Positions 32,004 to 39,404 of a stretch of DNA of 40,901 nucleotides are shown here, piece by piece. Numbering within the stretch: the stretch's first letter is position 1; every line of letters begins with the position of its first letter. Below the pieces are notes generated by a model. It worked only from the letters and a program-made list of their open reading frames with translations, was not told the origin of the DNA and made no database searches. The position numbers were made by a program, and so were the translations under genes. The stretch covers positions 1 to 40,901 of the forward strand of contig NZ_CAIP01000368.1 in the NCBI RefSeq assembly GCF_000297435.1. Direction: 5' to 3'. The stretch is from Microcystis sp. T1-4 (GTDB lineage: Bacteria; Cyanobacteriota; Cyanobacteriia; Cyanobacteriales; Microcystaceae).

Positions 32004-32837
32004 TTAGCGGAGAGAACGAATCTGCAATTGGTAATAATCCTCGTCTAAACCTTGATTCTGCTTGTTATTAACCGAATTAAGCTGTTTTTGCAGTGCCAAA
32101 ATCCGATCGCCTGTGGCAGGATGGGTGCTGAGAATTGTCGGGGTAGAACCGCCTTGTTGTGCTAATTTTCCCATAAAGGAGATCATGGCCGTGGGGGCAT
32201 AACCAGCCTCAGCTAGATTGTTTAAACCCAGTCGGTCCGCTTCTAATTCATCCTTGCGACTATTGGGCAGATTATAGGCGAGATTGACTCCCAATTGTAC
32301 CCAAGTTTTTGTGTCCAATCCCGCCGCACTGAGAAGTCCTTGGGCGAGGGCAGTATTGCGTAATTGGGTGATAGAATGACGACCGACGATATGGCCAATT
32401 TCATGGGCAATCACACTGGCTAATTCCGCCTCATTACTGGCAGTTTTAATCAATCCCGTGTGTAAATAGACAAATCCGCCCATAGTAGCGAAGGCGTTAA
32501 TGCTATTGTCGCGCACCACTTGAAAAGTGTAGGGAAGATCAGGGCGATCGCTAGTTGCCGCTAATCGCTGCCCGATTTCTTGGACATATTGGTTAATTCT
32601 GGCATCTTTGGCCAGTTTTATCTTACCTGATTCTAGTAAACCTTGATTAATCTGCCTACCGAGGGCGACTTCCTGCTGAGGGGAAATAGTCGAAAGTTGA
32701 ATAACCTGCACACCGCGAAAAAGTAAATCCATCCACGAGCGCCCGAAACTAGGTTGGGGATCGATAATCCCGATACTCAGAGTGAGCAGCAGGGAAATGA
32801 TTGTTAGTAGCCAAAAACGGTAGAAAATAGGGCGCAT
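32004..32837 (-). CDS. M48-family zinc metalloprotease
   Basis: This 277-aa protein has an N-terminal hydrophobic segment (about residues 7-25) that acts as signal or anchor. The M48 zinc site is HEIGH at 145-149 in LASVIAHEIGHIVGRH, and the third ligand is Glu199 in DELEADRLGL. It resembles BepA/Oma1-type periplasmic proteases without TPR repeats. A role in envelope quality control is inferred from the family. The terminal part (STHPATGDRILALQKQL) is also typical. It sits 63 bp downstream of the small membrane-protein gene on the same strand. Confidence 0.93.
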   Translation of the reverse strand: MRPIFYRFWLLTIISLLLTLSIGIIDPQPSFGRSWMDLLFRGVQVIQLSTISPQQEVALGRQINQGLLESGKIKLAKDARINQYVQEIGQRLAATSDRPDLPYTFQVVRDNSINAFATMGGFVYLHTGLIKTASNEAELASVIAHEIGHIVGRHSITQLRNTALAQGLLSAAGLDTKTWVQLGVNLAYNLPNSRKDELEADRLGLNNLAEAGYAPTAMISFMGKLAQQGGSTPTILSTHPATGDRILALQKQLNSVNNKQNQGLDEDYYQLQIRSLR

Positions 32838-32900
32838 AGACGATTCGATCCCATAAAAACCTCATTCCCATTCTAGACAGTCAATGTCACCCTTTGCCTG

Positions 32901-33185
32901 TTACTGTCCCCGATTGGTTTGATAGACGTAAAAGTTAAATAAATCGAATAAACTGCCAACAAAAGCAAAGGTGACAGCGATGGTGAACATTCCTTGTAGG
33001 GGATAACCGCCGCCGAAAATGGTTAAAAATTGCAGGATTTGGCTAAAACCGGTCTGAGAAACCCAAGTAAAGCCGGGGACGTGACTGGTGGCCAATAAAG
33101 CAGTTAAAATGGAACCCACCAGGAGGACGGGGGCAACAAAACTTAATAGGGTGGAAAATAGCAGGGAACGGAGCAAAGTAAGCAT
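32901..33185 (-). CDS. Small conserved cyanobacterial membrane protein
   Basis: This 94-aa protein has two or three hydrophobic helices (about 8-31, 44-58 and 64-87) and a short polar tail. No named domain is recognised. Uninterrupted coding and co-orientation with the M48 protease 63 bp downstream support a real gene. The two may form an operon concerned with the envelope, but this is only position-based. Confidence 0.75.
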   Translation of the reverse strand: MLTLLRSLLFSTLLSFVAPVLLVGSILTALLATSHVPGFTWVSQTGFSQILQFLTIFGGGYPLQGMFTIAVTFAFVGSLFDLFNFYVYQTNRGQ

Positions 33186-33711
33186 GAATGCTGATCTCCA
33201 GAGAATTAGGGACCGATCGAACGGGAATAGGAATCTATACTCGCTCCCCTCTAGGATATACGTTCATCTCAGCTAGGGGCGGTTTGTTAAAAAATCTTAA
33301 AATATCATTAAGATTCTTGGTTAATAAGGATTAAGTGGTACACAAAAGTCAACCCGATAATTGCTGGGTCAGCCTTTTTCAGTGATCAGTAAACAGTGAT
33401 CAGTAATCAGTCAGGGGTGGGGAAGTGGGGAAGTGGTGAAGTGGGGGAATTTCAACTAAAACCCTAAAACCCTAACACCCCAAAACCCCCCGCAACGCGC
33501 AGGCAGTGACCACCCCATCACCCTGTCTCGGAGTCTCCTGTCTCCTGAATACTGACTCCTGAATACTGATCACTGGTAACTGATAACTGGAACTAGCTGA
33601 AGCATTGATCCCCGTGGTGTGGTACTGTCAATTCAGTGTGTTTATCGGCACTGGCTTAAGATTTGTCGCTATTGTCCTCCCCTTCTCCTGTCGCTGTTTT
33701 TGAGGCTTTCT
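33186..33711. repeat. Gene-poor region upstream of rbcR with mosaic short repeats
   Basis: The section 33378-33590 is filled with short repeats: CAGTGATCAGTAA units at 33380-33410, GGGGAAGTG units at 33418-33448, AACCCTA/CCCCAAAA units at 33457-33490, GTCTCCTG at 33532-33548, and (A)CTGA(A/T)(A/C)A units at 33548-33590. The rest (33186-33370) holds no visible gene and probably carries the promoter of the small membrane protein. The rbcR promoter must lie in 33590-33711 or further upstream. Confidence 0.7.
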
Positions 33712-34707
33712 ATGACCGACATTCCTTTCACCCTAGACCAACTGAGAATTCTCAAAGCGATCGCTGCTGAGGGAAGCTTTAAACGGGCGGCAGATACCCT
33801 GTATGTATCCCAACCGGCAATCAGTCTTCAGGTACAAAACCTCGAAAAACAGCTAAATGTGCCGTTATTTGACCGAGGCGGTCGGAAAGCCCAATTGACG
33901 GAAGCGGGACACCTACTCTTAAGCTACGGCGAAAAAATTATCAGTCTCTGTCAAGAAACCTGTCGGGCGATCGAAGATCTACAAAATCTGCAAGGGGGAA
34001 CCCTAATCGTCGGCGCTTCCCAAACCACGGGAACCTATCTTCTTCCCCGCATGATCGGTCTGTTTCGGCAAAAATATCCAGAAGTATCCGTACAGCTACA
34101 AGTTCATTCCACCCGTCGCACCTCTTGGAGCGTTGCTAACGGTCAAGTGGATTTAGCCATTATCGGGGGGGAAGTTCCCGCCGAATTACAAGAAACCCTG
34201 CGGATTATCCCCTACGCAGAAGATGAACTGGCTTTAGTCCTGCCGATTTTTCATCCTCTGTCTAAGGTAGAAATGATTCAAAAAGAGGATTTATATCGAC
34301 TAAAATTTATCACCCTCGATTCCCAATCGACGATTCGCAAAGTCATCGACAAGGTTTTAACTCGTTGCGAGATCGATACCAAACGCTTAAAAGTGGAGAT
34401 GGAACTTAACTCGATCGAGGCGATTAAAAATGCCGTCCAATCCGGTTTAGGGGCGGCTTTTGTCTCGGTGACAGCGATCGAAAAAGAACTACAAATGGGC
34501 GTGATCCACGCTACCCGAATTAAAGACGTGGAAATACGACGCACTTTGTCGGTAATTATTAACCCGAATCGCTATCGATCAAAAGCGGCCGAAGCTTTTA
34601 CCCTAGAAATACTACCCCAATTCTCCACCTATCCAGAATATCTGGCTGACGACCACAACTTTGAACCGATTCCTAACTCACAAACCACGGAAATTATTAG
34701 TAAATAA
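33712..34707 (+). CDS. rbcR: LysR-type regulator RbcR (Ycf30 family)
   Basis: This 331-aa activator starts at ATG 33712 (MTDIPFTLDQLRILKAIAAE); an upstream ATG at 33619 would add 31 atypical residues. The N-terminal winged HTH (about 5-63) includes GSFKRAADTLYVSQPAISLQ. The effector domain (about 93-300) has GASQTTGTYLLPRM typical of RbcR/CbbR/Ycf30, which senses carbon metabolites and controls RuBisCO or CO2-uptake genes. No rbc or cmp gene is adjacent. The 3' end faces the immA gene, 40 bp away. Assignment within the Rbc/Ndh/Cmp family group is by pattern, so another LysR member is possible. Confidence 0.88.
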   Translation: MTDIPFTLDQLRILKAIAAEGSFKRAADTLYVSQPAISLQVQNLEKQLNVPLFDRGGRKAQLTEAGHLLLSYGEKIISLCQETCRAIEDLQNLQGGTLIVGASQTTGTYLLPRMIGLFRQKYPEVSVQLQVHSTRRTSWSVANGQVDLAIIGGEVPAELQETLRIIPYAEDELALVLPIFHPLSKVEMIQKEDLYRLKFITLDSQSTIRKVIDKVLTRCEIDTKRLKVEMELNSIEAIKNAVQSGLGAAFVSVTAIEKELQMGVIHATRIKDVEIRRTLSVIINPNRYRSKAAEAFTLEILPQFSTYPEYLADDHNFEPIPNSQTTEIISK

Positions 34708-34747
34708 GTCCATCGAGATAGGCAAAATCTCCCCCGGAACATTGAAG

Positions 34748-35413
34748 CTATTTCTTGGGAAAATTACTGCCCCGATAAATTACTTTTTTATCGACTTTAA
34801 TCCAATGGAGACTTTCTAAACGACTTCTAAGATTAGTAATAGTTACTCCCAACTCGTCGGCGATCGCATACAGATGTCCCCATTTAGTTAAGTCACGGCC
34901 CTTGATGACTTTCTCTAACTCACTCATCGCCATTAGTAAACAACTGGCAAAATATTGGGCTTGCCATTCAATTCTTTGGCTAGAATCAACTGTACGACAC
35001 AGAAAAGGTTGAATTGTCTCTAGGGAATCTCCCTGATTGATTCGATCCAAAAAATTAGAGACGGCTGTTTGATTAATATGAAGGACAAAATGACCAATTT
35101 CATGAGCTAAACTCGAATTTTTAAAACCTTCTTTTGCTAGGGATGAATTTTGAGAATCTTTTAAGAATTTTACATCTTCATTGAGAATAATTTTCTTTTC
35201 TGTGGGAATAATCATCGCAGCGATTTCTCCCTCTTTATCTGCCTTTATATCCATCCATTCAATAGCCAAATCAAAATGATCGGCCGCTGCTTCCGCAAGA
35301 TCGCAATTTTTTAAGGGACGACGACGATGAGCTTTTACTTTCTTCAGAATATCGTCTGCCTGAGTTTCAATCACTGTTTTGGGAATAAAACTATAGGGTT
35401 TAATAATATCCAA
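34748..35413 (-). CDS. ImmA/IrrE-type zinc metalloprotease
   Basis: This 221-aa protein carries the zinc motif HEIGH at 104-108 in NSSLAHEIGHFVLH, and the third ligand Glu149 in RIEWQAQYFASCLLM, a hallmark of the ImmA/IrrE (DUF955) fold. Such proteases cleave XRE-type repressors, as ImmA does ImmR in ICEBs1 and IrrE does DdrO in Deinococcus. It lies 5 bp downstream of an XRE repressor gene, the same gene order as in those systems. The predicted substrate is the neighbouring repressor. The C-terminus (about 180-221) has a small helix-turn-helix-like stretch (HLYAIADELGVTITNLRSRL). Confidence 0.93.
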   Translation of the reverse strand: MDIIKPYSFIPKTVIETQADDILKKVKAHRRRPLKNCDLAEAAADHFDLAIEWMDIKADKEGEIAAMIIPTEKKIILNEDVKFLKDSQNSSLAKEGFKNSSLAHEIGHFVLHINQTAVSNFLDRINQGDSLETIQPFLCRTVDSSQRIEWQAQYFASCLLMAMSELEKVIKGRDLTKWGHLYAIADELGVTITNLRSRLESLHWIKVDKKVIYRGSNFPKK

Positions 35414-35418
35414 GATAT

Positions 35419-35775
35419 TTACTCCTCTGGTTCTAATTTTGTCGCCTCAGAAATAATTTTTTTGGCAAAATTGGGATTGTCTTTCATGCGACGCAATAAA
35501 ATCGGCATTTGTTGATATTTTTGAACTAATTCTTTGAAGACTTTTTGATCATCTGAACTAATTCGTCCTGCCAATTCCCCTAAGGTTTGAGCATTTAATT
35601 TTAAATGAGTCGCTAAGGACTCAATCACCTGCTGACTAGGAGGATAACCCACATGATCATTTTCTAGCTTTGATAGATAGGTATAGTCCACCCCAATCAA
35701 CTTAGCTAGTTCTCTCTGACTATATTCCTCCTCTCGACGAGCTTTGCGGATAACCTGTCCAAATGTTTCTGACAC
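35419..35775 (-). CDS. XRE-family (Cro/CI-type) transcriptional repressor
   Basis: This 118-aa protein starts at GTG 35775 (no ATG fits), with a GAGAGAAAAG stretch as ribosome site just upstream. The helix-turn-helix lies at about 8-60, with YSQRELAKLIGVDYTYLSKLEN (18-39) as recognition region. The C-terminal 50 residues (FKELVQKYQQMPILLRRMKD) form a helical extension for dimerisation or cleavage by the protease. Its own promoter overlaps the perfect operator at 35815-35833, so autorepression is likely. It also stands divergent to the nuclease-Argonaute operon. Confidence 0.92.
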   Translation of the reverse strand: MSETFGQVIRKARREEEYSQRELAKLIGVDYTYLSKLENDHVGYPPSQQVIESLATHLKLNAQTLGELAGRISSDDQKVFKELVQKYQQMPILLRRMKDNPNFAKKIISEATKLEPEE

Positions 35776-35802
35776 TGCTTTTCTCTCAATCGCTCAAAAA
35801 AA

Positions 35803-35833
35803 ATTATATCAAGGGTTGACTATTTCAGTCAAC
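35803..35833 (-). promoter_or_regulatory. Promoter of the XRE-immA operon, overlapping operator 1
   Basis: On the minus strand the -35 TTGACT (35832-35827) lies inside the palindrome and the -10 TATAAT (35808-35803) is a perfect match, with an 18-bp spacer. The expected start is near 35796, about 20 bp before the GTG at 35775. Repressor on operator 1 would block RNA polymerase. Confidence 0.75.
35815..35833. promoter_or_regulatory. Operator 1: perfect 19-bp palindrome
   Basis: GTTGACTATTTCAGTCAAC has perfect 7-bp arms around 5 bp. It contains the -35 box of the XRE promoter on one strand and, on the other strand, a candidate TTGACT -35 with TAGAGT (35840-35845) as -10 at 18 bp for the nuclease-Argonaute operon. 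One bound repressor could thus control both directions. Confidence 0.85.
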
Positions 35834-35857
35834 ATAGGCTAGAGTTAGTTTATTGGC

Positions 35858-35876
35858 GTTGATTATTTTAGTCAAC
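35858..35876. promoter_or_regulatory. Operator 2: 19-bp palindrome with one mismatch
   Basis: GTTGATTATTTTAGTCAAC is the same motif with one arm mismatch. It begins 43 bp after operator 1, about four helical turns, so the two lie on the same face of the DNA. It sits between the candidate plus-strand promoter and the nuclease gene, near the predicted transcription start (about 35852). Confidence 0.82.
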
Positions 35877-35932
35877 ACTAGAGCAAACACTGCCGTATCA
35901 TCCTAGCATTATCCTGACCGAGGGGAAAAATC

Positions 35933-36763
35933 GTGTCCTGCCAGTTTCCCAAAAAGCCTTGGTATCCTCCGATGAGCTATCTTCTTTGGCGCTCGCTTAA
36001 ACCGGCGATGGGCCATGAGAATTGGCATTGTCAGACAAAACGGGGGTTTGAAAAAGCGCGAAACAAAGAACCAGAAGTCCAAAGATTACTATCACAAGAT
36101 AATCAGTCGCAAAAAATTGGTAAGTTGGCACAACGAGGAGTTTTTGAGTTTCATCAAGAGCCAGCGAGATTATCCAGTTTTGATGGGGTGGAACAAGTTG
36201 CAGAAATCCTGCAATTAAATCAAGAATCGCCAGAAATTCAAGCTAGGGTTTTAGTAATTTTAAACAATTACTATCAACAACCAATTTTATTAAATCAAGA
36301 GATTATTAATTTATCTAGAGGCGATGAAGGTTATCCAGAACCTATTGTTATCGAGCAAGGTAACTATCGGTTTAATTTGTACGCTGCCTTTGATTGTATT
36401 TTTAGAGAAGCTGATGACACTATACATATTTTAGATTTAAAAACTGGTCAATCTAATTTTGATCGTCGTCAGGCTCATGTTTATTTACTGGCGGCTAGTT
36501 ACCTTTATCCTCAGGAAAAAATTGTCGCTTCTTTTTACAATTTAGAAACCCAAACAAGCTCAGAAAATATATCCCTGTCTTCCGAGGCAATGGAAGCAGT
36601 TAAAATCGAACTAGCTTTCCTAGCCAAAAAACATCAGCAACAACTACAAAAATATAAAGATCACCACGAAGATTTTTATCATATTTTCCCGCCCCAAAGT
36701 GGCTATGCCTGTCGTTATTGTCCTTTTACATCGATTTGTGATTATGCAAATAAGGAGGTTTAG
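35933..36763 (+). CDS. Cas4/RecB-like PD-(D/E)XK nuclease, Argonaute-associated
   Basis: This 276-aa protein starts at GTG 35933 behind a GAGGGG ribosome site (SD-like CGAGGGG at about 35919-35925); a later ATG at 35972 would lose 13 residues. The nuclease core has G63 in KIGKLAQRG, D154 in AAFDCIF, D168-x-K170 in HILDLKTG, and Q180-x3-Y184 in RRQAHVYLLA, the RecB/Cas4 signature. The C-terminal Cys260, Cys263 and Cys269 (ACRYCPFTSICDY) resemble the Cas4 iron-sulfur cluster; the fourth ligand may be Cys33 or Cys3. No cas1/cas2 or CRISPR array is in the window. It is 3 bp from the Argonaute gene, so co-expression is certain to be close. Confidence 0.92.
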   Translation: MSCQFPKKPWYPPMSYLLWRSLKPAMGHENWHCQTKRGFEKARNKEPEVQRLLSQDNQSQKIGKLAQRGVFEFHQEPARLSSFDGVEQVAEILQLNQESPEIQARVLVILNNYYQQPILLNQEIINLSRGDEGYPEPIVIEQGNYRFNLYAAFDCIFREADDTIHILDLKTGQSNFDRRQAHVYLLAASYLYPQEKIVASFYNLETQTSSENISLSSEAMEAVKIELAFLAKKHQQQLQKYKDHHEDFYHIFPPQSGYACRYCPFTSICDYANKEV

Positions 36764-36766
36764 ATC

Positions 36767-39010
36767 ATGAATTACACAGCAGCTAACACAGCCAATTTCC
36801 CGATTTTTTTGAGTGAAATTAGTTTCTTGACTACCAATAATATTTGTTTGAATTGTTTTAAGCTTAATTATCAAGTTACTAGAAAAATAGGTAATCGTTT
36901 TAGTTGGCAATTCAGTCGGAAGTTTCCCGATGTGGTGGTTATTTTTGAAGATAATTGTTTTTGGGTATTAGCTAAAGATGAAAAATTTTTTCCCTCTCCA
37001 CAACAGTGGAAAGAAGCTTTATCAGATATTCAAGAGGTTTTACGAGAAGATATTGGCGATCACTATTATTCTATTTATTGGCTAAAAGACTTTCAGATAA
37101 AAGCTTTAGTTACAGCACAATTAGCAGTTAGAATTCTGAAAATATTTGGTAAATTTTCCTATCCAATAGTTTTTCCCAAAGATAGTCAGATAAGTGAAAA
37201 CCAAGTACAGGTAAGGAGAGAAGTTGATTTTTGGGCAGAAATCATCAATGACACTAATCCAGCTATTTGTTTAACTGTTGACAGTAGTATTGTCTATAGT
37301 GGAGATTTAGAACAATTTTATGAAAATCACCCCTATAGACAAGATGCTGCGAAATTATTAGTAGGTTTAAAGGTTAAAACTATAGAAACCAATGGGACAG
37401 CTAAAATTATTAGAATAGCGGGTACAATTGGGGAAAGAAGAGAAGATTTATTAAAAAAAGCCACAGGTTCAATGAGTCGAAGAAAATTAGAAGAAGCTCA
37501 TCTGGAGCAACCAGTGGTTGCGGTACAATTTGGCAAAAATCCCCAGGAGTATATTTATCCATTAGCAGCTTTAAAACCCTCTGTAACAGATGAGGATGAG
37601 AGTTTATTTCAAGTCAATCATGGAGACTTATTAAAGGAAACAAAAATCTTATATGCTGAACGACAAGAACTATTAAAGTTATATAAACAGGAGGCACAAA
37701 AGACTTTAAATAACTTTGGTTTTCAGTTAAGAGAAAGAAGTATTAACAGCCAAGAATACCCCGAAGTCTTTTGGACTCCTTCTATTTCTCTTGAGCAAAC
37801 TCCTATCTTATTTGGTAAGGGAGAAAGGGGAGAAAAAAGAGAAATTCTCAAAGGATTATCGAAGGGTGGTGTGTATAAACGTCATCGAGAATATGTCGAT
37901 ACTGCTCGTAAAATTCGTTTAGCTATTCTGAAACCAGCTAATTTGAGAGTGGGAGATTTTAGAGAGCAATTAGAAAAGCGATTAAAACTTTATAAATTTG
38001 AGACTATTTTGCCACCAGAGAATCAAATAAATTTTTCTGTCGAAGGTGAAGGCTCTGAAAAAAGAGCTAGACTGGAAGAAGCAGTTGATCGATTAATTCG
38101 AGGAGAAATTCCTGTAGATATTGCTTTAGTATTTCTTCCCCAATCTGATCGCAATGCTGATAATACTGAAGAAGGGAGTTTATATTCGTGGATTAAAAGA
38201 AAGTTTTTGGATCGTGGAGTTATAACTCAAATGATTTATGAGAAGACTTTAAATAATAAGAGCCAATATAATAATATTCTCAATCAAGTTGTCCCCGGAA
38301 TCCTAGCCAAATTAGGAAATTTACCCTATGTTCTTGCTGAACCTCTAGAAATTGCCGATTATTTTATTGGTTTAGATGTGGGAAGAATGCCCAAAAAAAA
38401 TCTTCCGGGGAGTCTCAATGTTTGTGCAAGTGTGCGACTATATGGAAAACAGGGAGAATTTGTTCGCTGTCGGGTAGAAGATAGTTTAACCGAGGGAGAA
38501 GAAATTCCTCAACGGATTCTGGAAAATTGTTTACCGCAAGCTGAACTAAAAAATCAGACAGTTCTCATTTACAGAGATGGTAAATTTCAAGGAAAGGAGG
38601 TTGACAATTTACTGGCAAGAGCTAGAGCAATTAATGCTAAATTTATTCTCGTAGAATGTTATAAAACTGGCATTCCTAGACTTTATAATTTTGAGCAAAA
38701 ACAGATAAATGCTCCCTCCAAAGGATTAGCTTTAGCTTTATCAAATCGGGAAGTTATCCTGATAACGTCCCAAGTTTCTGAAAAAATTGGTGTTCCTCGT
38801 CCCTTGCGCTTAAAAGTTAATGAATTGGGAGAGCAAGTAAATTTAAAACAGTTAGTTGACACTACGTTAAAATTAACTTTACTTCACTATGGTTCTCTCA
38901 AAGATCCCCGTTTACCTATCCCTTTGTATGGAGCGGATATTATTGCTTATCGACGCTTACAAGGAATTTATCCTAGTTTATTAGAAGATGATTGTCAATT
39001 CTGGCTTTAG
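36767..39010 (+). CDS. Long prokaryotic Argonaute (PIWI-domain nuclease)
   Basis: This 747-aa protein (normal for long pAgos) begins at ATG 36767, behind a perfect AAGGAGG site (36752-36758) inside the nuclease gene's last codons. N and PAZ-like regions precede a MID domain with YEKTLNNKSQYNNILNQ (491-507) and ILAKLGNLPYVL (512-523). The PIWI domain follows: Asp537 in FIGLDVGR, the glutamate finger Glu578 in EGEEIPQRI, Asp604 in LIYRDGKF and Asp724 in LYGADIIAYRR. Spacing matches TtAgo's D478/E512/D546/D660. All four acidic residues are present, so target cleavage is predicted. The extreme C-terminus LLEDDCQFWL has the usual hydrophobic end. The coding sequence looks AT-richer than rbcR or sppA, in line with horizontal acquisition. 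Confidence 0.93.
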   Translation: MNYTAANTANFPIFLSEISFLTTNNICLNCFKLNYQVTRKIGNRFSWQFSRKFPDVVVIFEDNCFWVLAKDEKFFPSPQQWKEALSDIQEVLREDIGDHYYSIYWLKDFQIKALVTAQLAVRILKIFGKFSYPIVFPKDSQISENQVQVRREVDFWAEIINDTNPAICLTVDSSIVYSGDLEQFYENHPYRQDAAKLLVGLKVKTIETNGTAKIIRIAGTIGERREDLLKKATGSMSRRKLEEAHLEQPVVAVQFGKNPQEYIYPLAALKPSVTDEDESLFQVNHGDLLKETKILYAERQELLKLYKQEAQKTLNNFGFQLRERSINSQEYPEVFWTPSISLEQTPILFGKGERGEKREILKGLSKGGVYKRHREYVDTARKIRLAILKPANLRVGDFREQLEKRLKLYKFETILPPENQINFSVEGEGSEKRARLEEAVDRLIRGEIPVDIALVFLPQSDRNADNTEEGSLYSWIKRKFLDRGVITQMIYEKTLNNKSQYNNILNQVVPGILAKLGNLPYVLAEPLEIADYFIGLDVGRMPKKNLPGSLNVCASVRLYGKQGEFVRCRVEDSLTEGEEIPQRILENCLPQAELKNQTVLIYRDGKFQGKEVDNLLARARAINAKFILVECYKTGIPRLYNFEQKQINAPSKGLALALSNREVILITSQVSEKIGVPRPLRLKVNELGEQVNLKQLVDTTLKLTLLHYGSLKDPRLPIPLYGADIIAYRRLQGIYPSLLEDDCQFWL

Positions 39011-39122
39011 AGAGGAAAATTATGTAAGTAGTCGTGCAAAATAAATTTCCTAGTGAAGATAGGCACAAGGCAAGAGGCAAAAGGCAAAAGCTTGATCGAA
39101 ATGTGTAATTAATTTTGCTTAG
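39011..39122. repeat. Heptamer repeats after the Argonaute gene
   Basis: AGGCACAAGGCAAGAGGCAA is followed by AGGCAAAAGC units at 39060-39090, the same heptamer family as at 3741-3766. Nothing else is recognised in the stretch between the Argonaute stop and the relic reading frame. Confidence 0.65.
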
Positions 39123-39311
39123 GTACTTAGTAATTTCCCTAGCAATCTACACCATCTAGATGAATTAGTCAGTGATTTAGTTAACCAAATTAGTTTACCG
39201 ACGGCAGAAAATCGGGACATTAAAGAAAGATTAGCCTATCTTGAATGGGACTTGCATCGAGAAAATGGTTGTTTACAAGCCGAAAATTTATCTCTAGGTC
39301 AAATTGCATAG
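39123..39311 (+). pseudogene. Relic reading frame without a start codon
   Basis: The frame between the TAG at 39120-39122 and the TAG at 39309-39311 encodes 62 residues including HHLDELVSDLVNQISLP and NRDIKERLAYLEWDLHRENG, a plausible amphipathic, charged protein segment. It has no ATG at its beginning and no recognised family. It looks like the end of a truncated gene, perhaps part of the accessory insertion that brought the Argonaute module. The remainder of the interval to 39404 holds no visible gene. Confidence 0.45.
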
Positions 39312-39404
39312 CTGGTTTTTTGGGGGGAGCAAGCTTTAGATTTTTTTCTTATTTCCTCGATCAAAAAATGTCTATTATCAAAGGCGATATTATTCCGCCA
39401 ATTT

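Noticed and set aside
35933..36763. Cas4 as part of a CRISPR-Cas locus
   Set aside because: No cas1, cas2, effector genes or arrays are in the window, and the gene is tightly linked to pAgo instead.
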